Source: Myxococcales bacterium (GTDB taxonomy: Bacteria; Myxococcota_A; UBA9160; UBA4427). From it: a stretch of 34,741 nucleotides of DNA. This document shows, in pieces, positions 15,219-23,542 of this stretch (its first letter is position 1; every line of letters begins with the position of its first letter). The notes under the pieces were generated by a model. It saw only the letters and a list, made by a program, of their open reading frames with translations. It searched no databases and had not been told where the DNA came from. A program made the translations under genes and the position numbers. The stretch covers positions 1-34,741 of the forward strand of contig JAAZXM010000042.1 in NCBI GenBank assembly GCA_014240165.1, in the 5' to 3' direction.

Positions 15219-16313
15219 ATGCCTAGCCCCTCCAGTCTCGCCATGGTTCATACGGCTCCGCGCCAACTCGTTGCCCAGGACGTCAAACTCCCGGAGATCG
15301 GCCACGACGACGCACTCCTGCGCATCGAAGCCTGCGGCATCTGCGGCAGCGACTATGAACAATTCGAGGGCGTCCTGCGCAGCCCAATGCCCGCGATCCC
15401 GGGCCACGAACCCCTGGGCCTCATCGAGCGCATCGGCGATGGGGCCGCCGCACGCTGGGGCGTCGACGTGGGTGACCGGATCGCGGTGGAGACCATGCTG
15501 GCTTGCCGCAATTGCCAGAACTGCCTCACCGGCAACTACCACATCTGTCCCAACCGCCGGATCTATTCCTATATCCCGCTGGGCGACGCCCCTGGGCTCT
15601 GGGGTGCGTACGCCGAGTACATGTACCTGCACCCCAACAGCATCGTGCACAAAGTCGACCCCACCCTGCCCCCGGAACTCGCCGTGATGTTCAACCCGCT
15701 GGGCGCCGGCTTTCGCTGGGGCGTGGAAATGCCCGGCACCCAGCCCGGCGATACCGTGGTGATCATGGGCCCGGGCCAGCGCGGCCTTTCCTGCGTGCTG
15801 GCCTGCCGCGAAGCGGGCGCCGCCAACATCATCGTGACCGGCCTGGCCGCGGATCAGCGAAAGCTCGAACTCGCGCGAACCTTCGGGGCCCATCACACCA
15901 TCGATGTCCAAAACGAGAACGCTGTGCGCAGGGTGAAGGAAATCACGAACGGCCGGGGGGCCGACGTCGTGGTCGACGTTTCCTCCTACGCCACCGAGCC
16001 CATCACCCAGGCCCTGGATTTCGCGACCTTAGGCGGGACGGTGATGCTTGCGGGCACCAAGGGGTTCAAGGCCGTGCCCGATTTCATTTCCGACAAGGTC
16101 GTCATGAAGGAAATCACCTTGCGCGGCGCCATTGGGGTGACCTCCTCGGGCTACAACAATGCCATTCGCCTGATCGAGTCGCGCAGCACCCCCATCGAGC
16201 AGATGCACACCCACCGTTTCGCCCTGCGCGATGCCGAACTCGCCATTCGCACCCTGGCCCGGGAGATCCCCGACGAGGAGTCGATTCATTCCTGCCTGAT
16301 CCCGGACCGCTAG
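15219..16313 (+). CDS. Zinc-dependent medium-chain alcohol/polyol dehydrogenase
   Basis: This 364-residue MDR-superfamily dehydrogenase oxidises an alcohol with NAD(P). Catalytic zinc ligands are Cys42 (in ACGICGSD) and His63 (GHE); the structural zinc lobe is C96-x2-C99-x2-C102-x7-C110. The Rossmann turn is GPGQRG (184-189). The end of the second strand reads VTGLAADQ, without the Asp that usually fixes NAD, so NADP use is possible. The third zinc position, normally Glu or Cys in 'EPLA', reads 'FNPLGAGFRW' (Asn159), as in a divergent MDR subgroup. The ATG at 15219 follows GGGAGA by about 6 nt. The substrate is unknown. It sits between an LLM gene and autotransporter 1. Confidence 0.92.
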   Translation: MPSPSSLAMVHTAPRQLVAQDVKLPEIGHDDALLRIEACGICGSDYEQFEGVLRSPMPAIPGHEPLGLIERIGDGAAARWGVDVGDRIAVETMLACRNCQNCLTGNYHICPNRRIYSYIPLGDAPGLWGAYAEYMYLHPNSIVHKVDPTLPPELAVMFNPLGAGFRWGVEMPGTQPGDTVVIMGPGQRGLSCVLACREAGAANIIVTGLAADQRKLELARTFGAHHTIDVQNENAVRRVKEITNGRGADVVVDVSSYATEPITQALDFATLGGTVMLAGTKGFKAVPDFISDKVVMKEITLRGAIGVTSSGYNNAIRLIESRSTPIEQMHTHRFALRDAELAIRTLAREIPDEESIHSCLIPDR

Positions 16314-16362
16314 GCGGCGGCCCCGCAAATCCGGGCTTCCCTCGCGCCCTGGGTCGGCCGGT

Positions 16363-16414
16363 GCTATCCCGATAGCGCCCCCCCAGAGCTTGGCGGCGAG
16401 CAGGAGTCGCCGCC
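16363..16414 (+). promoter_or_regulatory. Two adjacent inverted repeats upstream of autotransporter 1
   Basis: GCTATC-CC-GATAGC (16363-16376) is an operator-like palindrome. It is followed by the hairpin GGCGGCGA-7 nt-TCGCCGCC (16392-16414), with GCAGGAG in the loop. They lie between the dehydrogenase stop and the autotransporter start, 83 nt upstream of the ATG. There is no T-tract, so they could be operator, processing or termination elements. Confidence 0.35.
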
Positions 16415-16496
16415 GGACCATAGAAGGCCGTCGAAAGAGTTATCCTCAGGCCGAAGCAGGGAGGGCCGCGGAGTGCGCGGGGACCAGGAGCCCGAA

Positions 16497-19400
16497 ATGA
16501 ATCGCCCCGGAACCCGGGTTCGTCGACTCGGCCGCGTAGTCTTCATCGCGACCCTCGCGACCTGGGGTGCCTTTACGGGCCCGGCATCGGCCGAATGCGT
16601 GCCGAACCCGGCGAGCGCCGGGGACGCGGTCAGCTGCACGGGCACCAACCCCGCGGGATACAGCGTTCCCGAAGGCGTCAACGGGGTCACCGTGGTAGTG
16701 GAGGAAGGCGCCAGCGTTTCCTCCCTGGGCGACGGCATCGTGGTACGCGACGACAGCAGCGTCACCAATCGGGGCCAGATCGACGTCAATGGCCCCTCCA
16801 GCGCGGGCGTCGCCGGCGGCAACGGCGCGCCGGGCCAGGCGGCGCAATTCGAGAACGCCATCGAGGGCACCGTAACGGTCAACAGCCCGGGCGCATTCGG
16901 GTTCCGCGTGGGTTCTCAAACGCGCACCACCAATGCGGGCCACATCGAGGTGCTGGGCGACGAAAGCATCGGAATCGAAACCCAGAATACTTCGGGCGTC
17001 GTACATAGCGGCACCCTCAGCGTTGCGGGCAGCGAGGCCGCCGGCATCGTGGGTCGCAACGGCGTGGCGGTGGAGGGCAGCGGCGCCATCGATGTGTCGG
17101 GCACCGGGGCCACGGGGATCGCCGTGGGGCTCGGATCCCAGACACTCTACGGAGGGAACCTGACCCTGAGCGGCGTGGATTCCCAGGGGCTCCTGGGAGA
17201 CGCCAACGCGGTGGTGGAAAACACGCCGGATGGCCAAATCGTGATCGAGGCAGCGGCTTCGGGCGCGGCGGGACTGGTGGGCGGCGACGGCAGCGAGCGA
17301 ATCGTCAACGCGGGCTCCATCGTTTCCAGCGCCCCGGCCAGCGTGGGCATCGAGGTGGGCAACGACAGCGCTCTGGGCCTGAACACGGGAACGATGACCT
17401 TCAGCGCCGAGGACAGCGTGGGCCTTCGCGGAGGCGAGCGGGCGCTGATCGTGAACGAGTTGGGAGCCAGCCTGCAGATGGATGGCCAGGCCAACATCGG
17501 GCTCGAAGCCGCGGGCGGCGGCGAGAACATCAATGCCGGCAGCCTGCTGCTCACGGGCGCCGACGCCCGGGGCCTGGTGGGGGCGGACGGCAGCGCTCAA
17601 GTGCCGACCCTCTTTGCCAACGAAGCCGAAGGCGAAATCAATGCCCAGGGCGCCCGGGCGGTGGGGATCGATTTCGGCGCCTTCGCCCAGGGCGAGAACG
17701 CCGGCCAGCTGACGGTCCAGGGCGAGGACAGCATCGGAATCCGCGCCGGGACCGACAGCATCGTGCGCAACAGCGGCGTGGTGGGGGTGGCGGGTGCCGA
17801 CAGCATCGGCATCAGCGTCGGTACGCACTCGGATGCGCTGCAGAGCAGTTTTATCAACGTGGCCGAATCCGCGAGCGAAGCCGGGGGGCGCCTGGTGAGC
17901 AACGACCCCGAAGCCGGAGCCCTGGTGCTGATGAGCGAGAGTGCGCCCGGCGAGGAGAGCCGCGTCGAGAACCAGCGCGGCGCATCGATCCTCGCCGATC
18001 TCACCGATCTGGCGGACCCGGCCCGGGCCATCGCGATCCAGGGCTCCGGGGGGAATGACGCCGTGGTGAACGCCGGGCTGATTCACGGCAAGGTCCTGCT
18101 GGGGGGCGGCGACGATCGCTACGTGGCCCAGCCCGATGGCCAGATTGTCGACCTGGGACAAGCGGCCCTGGACGGGGGCGCGGGCAGCGACACCATCGAA
18201 CTCACCGCGAGCGCGGCGGAGGTGGGCACTTTCGATGCCAGCGGGATCCAAAATTTCGAGTCGATCCGGGTGACCTCGGGCCAATGGCAACTCACGGGGC
18301 CTGCCTCGGCGCCCACCCCGGTGGTCGTGGCGCGAGACGGCATTCTCTCGGTGACCCGGCCCACCACGATCAACGGCAGCTACGCCCACGCCCCGCCTTC
18401 TTTGGTTCCCCAACCCGGCGATCCCGAGCCCACGTTGCGCACCCTGCTGAGCGCGGACACCCTCAGCCCGATCAACGTCGACACTCCGCTCCTGCAAACC
18501 ACGGGCGTCGCCACCCTGAGCGATGGCGTCCTCGATGTCGTTGTCGGCGGGGGCTTTCGCGGCCAGGAAGAGTTCATCCTGCTCCGCGCCGACGGCGGAC
18601 TGGTGGACGAGTTTGATCGCGTCGTATTGAGTCCCGACCCGGACCTCAGCCTGGGCGACCCCATCTACTCCGCCGACGAACTCCGCATTTCGGTCAACGT
18701 CACGGGGTACTCCGACAACCAATGGGCCCTATCCCAGGCCATCACAGGGCTCTCGGGTTCCGGGGTCGACCCCGAACTCCAGGGGCTCATCGACCAGGTC
18801 GAGACCCTCGAGTTCCGCAGCTACCTGAACGCCATGAACGAACTCAGCCCCGAGGCCTACGACGCCCAGGCCCAGGCCACTTTCGAACTCGGAAACCGCT
18901 TCGTCCAACTCATGCTCGAGCGCCCGCGCTTCTGTCTCGCCCGGCCCGGGGAGGACAACCGCGACCCCCGGACTGGAATCCCTTGCCGCGCCCATGAATT
19001 CGAGCCCTGGCTGACCACTTATGGCCAGTTCAGCCACCGAGACGGCGGAGCCGACCACGTGTCCTCGGATGACAACGCCGGGGGCCTTGTGCTGGGTTTC
19101 GATCGGCGACTGGGCGAGAACTGGCTGATCAGCGCCACCGTGGGCACCGCCTACGATTCGATCCAGGTCGAGGGCGTGGGGCCGGGCAGCTTCGAGACTC
19201 TCGACCTCGGGCTCTACGCCGGTTTCAACCGGGGCCCGGTGCGCCTCGAGGGCGTGGTGAGCTACGGCCACAGTTGGCAGGAACGCTTTCGCAACGTCGC
19301 CATCGGCGATTTCGCGGGGCGCACCACCGGGCGCTACGGCATCGACCGCATCGGCGTGCGCGCCGAAGTGGAGTACGGAATCGAAACCGCCGGCCTGCGC

Positions 19401-19856
19401 GTAGCCCCCCTGCTCTCCCTGGACTACACGACCCTGCTCCAATCGGAAATCAGGGAAAGCGGCGGCGGGGCCGCGGCCCTGACCCTTCCGAGCCAGGACG
19501 ATACGGCGCGCACCTTGCGCGTGGGCGTCGACCTCACCACCACCCTGCACAAAACCGACTACTGGACCCAATTGCTCGAAAGTGCCGATGGCGTCTGGCG
19601 CCCAGTGCTCGCCGTTCGCTGGCGCCAGCCCCTGGGTGACTTGTCGCGAACCGTTTCCGCGCGCTTCTCGGCTGCCCCCAGCGAACTCTTCAGCGTCGAG
19701 GGCAACGACCGGAGTGAGGGATTCGAGTTGGGCGCGGGCGTCGACTGGACACCCCTGGTGGCGGATCGGCTCACCTTCAGCCTCCGCTACGACGGCTTCG
19801 TCTGGGAAGACATCGGGACCCATGCCGTGACGGGCCGGATCCGGCTCACGTTCTAA
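16497..19856 (+). CDS. Autotransporter 1 (type Va), beta-helical passenger with Gly-rich repeats
   Basis: This is a 1119-residue surface or secreted protein with its own outer-membrane pore. The ATG at 16497 follows AGGAG by 7 nt; a GTG at 16473 is an alternative. The signal peptide is about residues 1-32, with cleavage after GPASA. The passenger (about 33-740) begins with 'ECVPNPASAGDAVSCTGT', a Cys pair seen in sphingomonad-type autotransporters. It then repeats short units of the type 'N-x-G-x(I/L)-x-V-x-G-x-x-(S/A)-x-G-I', as expected for a right-handed beta-helix. A helical linker (about 740-820) includes 'LNAMNELSPEAYDAQAQATF' and a second Cys pair. The C-terminal barrel (about 836-1119) ends in 'GRIRLTF'. 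The passenger has no recognisable enzymatic motif, so adhesion or a structural role is only inference. Confidence 0.93.
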   Translation: MNRPGTRVRRLGRVVFIATLATWGAFTGPASAECVPNPASAGDAVSCTGTNPAGYSVPEGVNGVTVVVEEGASVSSLGDGIVVRDDSSVTNRGQIDVNGPSSAGVAGGNGAPGQAAQFENAIEGTVTVNSPGAFGFRVGSQTRTTNAGHIEVLGDESIGIETQNTSGVVHSGTLSVAGSEAAGIVGRNGVAVEGSGAIDVSGTGATGIAVGLGSQTLYGGNLTLSGVDSQGLLGDANAVVENTPDGQIVIEAAASGAAGLVGGDGSERIVNAGSIVSSAPASVGIEVGNDSALGLNTGTMTFSAEDSVGLRGGERALIVNELGASLQMDGQANIGLEAAGGGENINAGSLLLTGADARGLVGADGSAQVPTLFANEAEGEINAQGARAVGIDFGAFAQGENAGQLTVQGEDSIGIRAGTDSIVRNSGVVGVAGADSIGISVGTHSDALQSSFINVAESASEAGGRLVSNDPEAGALVLMSESAPGEESRVENQRGASILADLTDLADPARAIAIQGSGGNDAVVNAGLIHGKVLLGGGDDRYVAQPDGQIVDLGQAALDGGAGSDTIELTASAAEVGTFDASGIQNFESIRVTSGQWQLTGPASAPTPVVVARDGILSVTRPTTINGSYAHAPPSLVPQPGDPEPTLRTLLSADTLSPINVDTPLLQTTGVATLSDGVLDVVVGGGFRGQEEFILLRADGGLVDEFDRVVLSPDPDLSLGDPIYSADELRISVNVTGYSDNQWALSQAITGLSGSGVDPELQGLIDQVETLEFRSYLNAMNELSPEAYDAQAQATFELGNRFVQLMLERPRFCLARPGEDNRDPRTGIPCRAHEFEPWLTTYGQFSHRDGGADHVSSDDNAGGLVLGFDRRLGENWLISATVGTAYDSIQVEGVGPGSFETLDLGLYAGFNRGPVRLEGVVSYGHSWQERFRNVAIGDFAGRTTGRYGIDRIGVRAEVEYGIETAGLRVAPLLSLDYTTLLQSEIRESGGGAAALTLPSQDDTARTLRVGVDLTTTLHKTDYWTQLLESADGVWRPVLAVRWRQPLGDLSRTVSARFSAAPSELFSVEGNDRSEGFELGAGVDWTPLVADRLTFSLRYDGFVWEDIGTHAVTGRIRLTF

Positions 19857-19861
19857 CCCTG

Positions 19862-19875
19862 CCCGGGCGCCCGGG
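19862..19875. terminator. GC-rich hairpin between convergent genes
   Basis: The perfect 14-bp palindrome CCCGGGCGCCCGGG sits in the 21-nt gap between the stop codons of autotransporter 1 and the convergent SDR gene. It has no T-tract. It could act as a shared bidirectional terminator or 3'-end stabiliser. Confidence 0.35.
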
Positions 19876-19877
19876 GC

Positions 19878-20672
19878 TCAGTCCAGACCCATCATCCCCG
19901 AGATACCGAAGCGGTGGCCCGCGGTGTAGCCCCCGTCCACCGCCAGGGCTTGCCCGGTTACGAAGGACGCTTCATCCGAGGCGAGAAAGAGCGCGCCGTT
20001 GGCGATCTCCACGGGCTGACCGAAACGACCGAGTTGATGTGCCTCGCGGATCTTGTCGCGAATCTCGTTCATGGCCTCGAGTTCCAGGGTCGAGCGGAGG
20101 AGCGGCGTGTCGATAAAGCCCGGGCAGAGGGCGTTGACGCGAATGCCCCGGCGCCCGTAATCGATGGCCATATTTCGGGTCAGCAGGATCACTGCGCCCT
20201 TGGAGGCGTTGTAGGCGCTCCCCCCTTCGAAGCCCTCGATGCCCTCGACGCTGGCGATATTGACGATGCTGCCGCTCTGGCGGGCCAACATCCCGGGCAG
20301 CGCGGCCTGGCAGGCATGCAGGGTGCCCTTGAGGTTGACGTCCATCACCCGATCCCATTCGGCGTCCTCGATCAGGTGGACCGGGCCGCCGCCGGCCACA
20401 CCCGCGGAGTTGACCAGCACGTCGATCCTGCCCATCTGCGCCTCCACCTCGGCCACGGCGTTCGCCACGGCGCCCTTGTCGCGCACGTCGACCTTGTGCA
20501 GGGGCCCGTCGCCCGTCAGGCGCAGGGCTTCGCTCCAATCGCCATCGGCCAGATCCTGGATATCGATGCCCGCGATGCGGGCGCCCTCCTGGGCGAAGCG
20601 AAGCGCAATCGCGGCGCCGATGCCCGATGCGGCCCCGGTAATCAAAGCGACCTTTCCGTCGAGACGTCCCAT
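19878..20672 (-). CDS. SDR-family oxidoreductase
   Basis: This is a 264-residue classical short-chain dehydrogenase. The start is MGRLDGKV (ATG 20672-20670) with GGAG just upstream; an ATG at 20699 would bury that site. The Rossmann motif TGAASGIG is at 12-19, Asp37 at the end of strand 2 indicates NAD preference, NSAG is at 88-91, catalytic Ser141 in NIASVEG, and Tyr154-x3-Lys158 in YNASK. 'CPGFIDTPL' and the C-terminal 'LASDEASFVTGQALAVDGGY' are typical of the FabG-like group. It probably oxidises a hydroxyacyl-CoA or other secondary alcohol. It lies 69 nt downstream of a second SDR on the same strand, probably in one operon. Confidence 0.95.
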   Translation of the reverse strand: MGRLDGKVALITGAASGIGAAIALRFAQEGARIAGIDIQDLADGDWSEALRLTGDGPLHKVDVRDKGAVANAVAEVEAQMGRIDVLVNSAGVAGGGPVHLIEDAEWDRVMDVNLKGTLHACQAALPGMLARQSGSIVNIASVEGIEGFEGGSAYNASKGAVILLTRNMAIDYGRRGIRVNALCPGFIDTPLLRSTLELEAMNEIRDKIREAHQLGRFGQPVEIANGALFLASDEASFVTGQALAVDGGYTAGHRFGISGMMGLD

Positions 20673-20741
20673 CTTTTCTCCTTCCAGGATTGAATGCACG
20701 GCGCCTATTCGGTCACGGCAGGTGCCGTGCCGAGAAGGGGC

Positions 20742-21599
20742 TCAAGGGTCGGGCACCGCGTGGGCGGGGTTCCGAGCCAGGCGAATATCCTCGAGCCGGG
20801 CATTGCACGCCGTTCGCCACGGATTGTCCTCGGGGGCCAGCACGTAGAAGCGCCCCTCGCGCATGGCCTCGATGGCGCGATCGGCCAGCACGACGGGGTC
20901 AACGCCCGTCGGCGTGGCGGCGCCAATGGCCGACTCCACCAGATCGCGCTCGGGAGACTCCCCCTCCCCGGCTTTTCGCTTGAGATGCTCCGGGCGGTTC
21001 CGATCGCCCCGGGCGATCGCCGTATCGACCAACTCGGGGCAGAGCACCGAAACTCCGATCGCGGCCTGCTTGGCCCGCAACTCGGCGTCCAGGGTTTCGG
21101 AAAGGGAGAAAACCGCGGCCTTGCTCATGTAGTAGGGGGCGGTGAAGGGCGCGGTGGTGACCGCCGCCATGGAGGCCGTGTTGACGATATGCCCCTCCTC
21201 GCCGTGGGCGAGCATCTGGGGCACGAAACTTCGCAGCCCGTGGATCACGCCCCAGACATTCACCCCAAAAACCCAGTCGTAGTCGCTTTGGGGCGCTTCC
21301 CAGGAAAGGCCCGCGGCGAAAACGCCCGCGTTGTTGCAGAGCACGTGGGCCGGGCCGAAATGCTCCAGAGTCTGCTCTGCCAGGGACGCCACCGAATCCG
21401 CTTGGCTGATATCCGTGGGCACCGCGAGCACTGCGTGGCCCGCGGCCTCGAGGTCTTCGGCCGCCGCCTTGAGGGCGCCGGCTTCCACGTCCGCCATCAC
21501 CACCTTCATATCCAGGGCAGCCAACCTGCGGGAGAAGGCCCGGCCGATCCCGCTCGCCGCGCCCGTGACTACGGCCACCTTGCCTGCAAACTCTTTCAT
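20742..21599 (-). CDS. SDR-family oxidoreductase
   Basis: This is a 285-residue classical SDR. TGAASGIG is at 12-19, Asp37 after strand 2, NNAG at 89-92, Ser143 in 'NTASMAAV', and Tyr156-x3-Lys160 in 'APYYMSK'. After the core, a long C-terminal region ('GEGESPERDLVESAI', 'REGRFYVLAPEDNPWRTACNARLEDI') marks the group with a membrane-active or acyl-substrate loop, seen in many deltaproteobacterial and mycobacterial SDRs. The ATG 21599-21597 has AGGAG 7 nt upstream. It is the upstream gene of the two-SDR run and is divergent from the acyl-CoA ligase at 21774. The substrate is unknown. Confidence 0.94.
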   Translation of the reverse strand: MKEFAGKVAVVTGAASGIGRAFSRRLAALDMKVVMADVEAGALKAAAEDLEAAGHAVLAVPTDISQADSVASLAEQTLEHFGPAHVLCNNAGVFAAGLSWEAPQSDYDWVFGVNVWGVIHGLRSFVPQMLAHGEEGHIVNTASMAAVTTAPFTAPYYMSKAAVFSLSETLDAELRAKQAAIGVSVLCPELVDTAIARGDRNRPEHLKRKAGEGESPERDLVESAIGAATPTGVDPVVLADRAIEAMREGRFYVLAPEDNPWRTACNARLEDIRLARNPAHAVPDP

Positions 21600-21773
21600 G
21601 GCTCTGCTCCTTTTCCTGGACCCTGGGCTGGGGACTCGATCAGACCCGTCATCCTACCGAGAATCCGGGCCGACGGCCGCCGGGGAAAACGGTGGAAGGC
21701 CGCTTGGAGAGGGTTAAGCTTGGCCTTCGGGCCCCCACATAACCCCTCCCCCCTTCGAGCGAAAGAGCACGCC

Positions 21774-23474
21774 TTGACCCCTCGCGAAGAACTCCGCCAA
21801 CAGCTGACCGGGCCCGGTGGGCCCTTCGAACTCTGCACCGAGGAGGTCCTCGGTGAATCCTTGCCGGTTTTCAAGGACCGGCACGGCTCGATTCGGGATC
21901 TCCTGCAGGAGTCGGCCCTGCACGGCGACAAGGAGTACATCGTCCAGGGCGATCTGCGCATCACCTATGCGGACCACGTGCGCAGGGTGGCCTCCATCGC
22001 CCAGGGGCTGCGCTCGGAATACGGCATCGGCAAGGGCGACCGCGTTGCCCTGCTGGCCGCCAACGGCGCCGAGTGGGTCATGACCTGGTGGGCGGTCTCG
22101 AGCCTCGGCGGAATCCTGGTGGCCTTCAATGGGCTCTGGACCTCGGACGAGATCGCCTACGCGAGCGGGCACAGCGAACCCAAGCTCCTGATCGCCGACC
22201 GCAAGCGTCTGGCCCGCATCGCCGATCTGGACCTCGGAGTCCCGACCCTCGAAATCGAAAGCGAATTCGAAAAGCTCATGCAGGCCGAGGCCGGCACCCC
22301 GCTTCCCGATCAAGCCATCGAAGAAGATGATCCGTGCCTGATCCTCTACACCAGTGGCACCACGGGCCGGCCCAAGGGAGCGGTGGTGAGCCATCGCGCC
22401 CTGGTGGGCTTTGCCAAGACCCAGGCCTTTCACGGCCTGGAGCGCTTCATGCTGGCCGCCCAGGCCAGCGCCGGGGATGCGGGCGCCGGCAGCGCGGGCG
22501 GCGAAGAGCCCCCGTCTCCCTGCAGCCTGGTGACCGTGCCCCTCTTCCATCTCTCGGGCCTTTACGCCGCGGTGATCATGATGCTCAGCCAGGGCGCCAA
22601 GACGGTCTACCGCGATGCGCGCTTCGACCCCGAAGACGTCATGCGAATCATGGAAAAAGAAAAGATCACGATCTGGAGCGCGTTGGGCAGTTCCGGCGCC
22701 ATGGTGATCAATCATCCATCCCGGGAACGCTACGACCTGTCGAGCCTGCGCAATATCGGTTTCGGGGGCGCACCCACCAGCCCGGACCTCCAGCGCCGAA
22801 TGAAGGAAGCCTTTCCCAACGCCGCGGGAAGTCTCGGCCTGGGCTACGGCCTCTCGGAATCCGGGGGCATGGGGACCAGTATCGGGGGCGCGGAACTCGA
22901 GGCGCGGCCCACCTCGGTGGGCCTGGCCTCCTTGGGGCATAGCCTGGAGATTCGAGACGAAGAGGGCAAAGCGCTGCCCCCGGGCGAATACGGCGAGATC
23001 CACATTCGCAGCCCCTACCTGATGCTCGGCTATTGGCAAAACCCGGAAGCCACGGCCGAGACCATCAAGGAGTGCCAATGGCTGGCCACCGGCGATATCG
23101 GCTGCCTGGACGAAGAGGGCTACCTCTTCATCAACTCCCGCGCCCGGGACATGATTCTACGCTCGGGAGAGAACGTCTACCCGGTGGAGATCGAGCACCG
23201 CATCGATGCGCATCCCGGCGTCGGCGAATGCGCGGTGGTGGGCGTCGATCACGAGGAACTCGGCCAGGCGGTGAAGGCCGTGGTGGTGCCCGCCCCGGGC
23301 GCCGAACTCGATGCCGCCGAACTCGCGCGCTGGACCGGTGAAACCCTGGCCGCCTACAAGGTGCCCAGCGAATGGGAAATTCGCGACGCCCCCCTGCCCC
23401 GCAACGCCGCGGGCAAGGTGCTGAAGAATGTGCTGACCGGCGAGGCGGACAGTCGCCAGATCGACGAAGAATAA
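21774..23474 (+). CDS. Acyl-CoA synthetase / AMP-dependent ligase
   Basis: This is a 566-residue ANL-superfamily enzyme that activates a carboxylic acid to acyl-AMP and then acyl-CoA. The AMP-binding P-loop is 'YTSGTTGRPKG' (192-202); A5 'GYGLSES' is at 357-363; 'ATGDIG' is at 438-443; and the C-terminal hinge region leads to catalytic Lys548 in 'NAAGKVLKNVL'. An Ala/Gly-rich insertion (about 228-246, 'AAQASAGDAGAGSAGGEEPP') interrupts the region after the P-loop. The start is TTG at 21774 with a weak upstream GAAAGAG; the frame is open upstream, but that part lies over the divergent SDR. Acid specificity is not readable. A UUCG tetraloop stem (21722-21733) lies in its leader. It is followed by a CoA-transferase gene. 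Confidence 0.92.
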   Translation: MTPREELRQQLTGPGGPFELCTEEVLGESLPVFKDRHGSIRDLLQESALHGDKEYIVQGDLRITYADHVRRVASIAQGLRSEYGIGKGDRVALLAANGAEWVMTWWAVSSLGGILVAFNGLWTSDEIAYASGHSEPKLLIADRKRLARIADLDLGVPTLEIESEFEKLMQAEAGTPLPDQAIEEDDPCLILYTSGTTGRPKGAVVSHRALVGFAKTQAFHGLERFMLAAQASAGDAGAGSAGGEEPPSPCSLVTVPLFHLSGLYAAVIMMLSQGAKTVYRDARFDPEDVMRIMEKEKITIWSALGSSGAMVINHPSRERYDLSSLRNIGFGGAPTSPDLQRRMKEAFPNAAGSLGLGYGLSESGGMGTSIGGAELEARPTSVGLASLGHSLEIRDEEGKALPPGEYGEIHIRSPYLMLGYWQNPEATAETIKECQWLATGDIGCLDEEGYLFINSRARDMILRSGENVYPVEIEHRIDAHPGVGECAVVGVDHEELGQAVKAVVVPAPGAELDAAELARWTGETLAAYKVPSEWEIRDAPLPRNAAGKVLKNVLTGEADSRQIDEE

Positions 23475-23495
23475 TTTCCCAGATTCCCCGCCGCT

Positions 23496-23521
23496 GCTTC
23501 CCCGCATCGATGCGGGGAAGC
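23496..23521. promoter_or_regulatory. 26-bp perfect palindrome in intergenic gap
   Basis: The sequence from 23496 to 23521 is self-complementary over 26 bp. Each arm reads GCTTCCCCGCATC outward to centre. As RNA it gives a 10-bp GC-rich stem with an AUCGAU loop. It lies 22 nt after the ligase stop and 21 nt before the CoA-transferase start. No T-tract follows. It could be a regulator dimer site or an RNA element affecting the downstream gene. Confidence 0.5.
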
Positions 23522-23542
23522 GAGAGGCCCGAAAGGAAATAG

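Noticed and set aside
16446..18722. 758-codon minus-strand open frame opposite autotransporter 1
   Set aside because: Its composition mirrors the repeat passenger on the other strand, and it has no ribosome site or recognisable domain.
20694..21773. Upstream extension of the acyl-CoA ligase frame
   Set aside because: It runs over the divergent SDR gene. ANL-type sequence begins only at about 21774.
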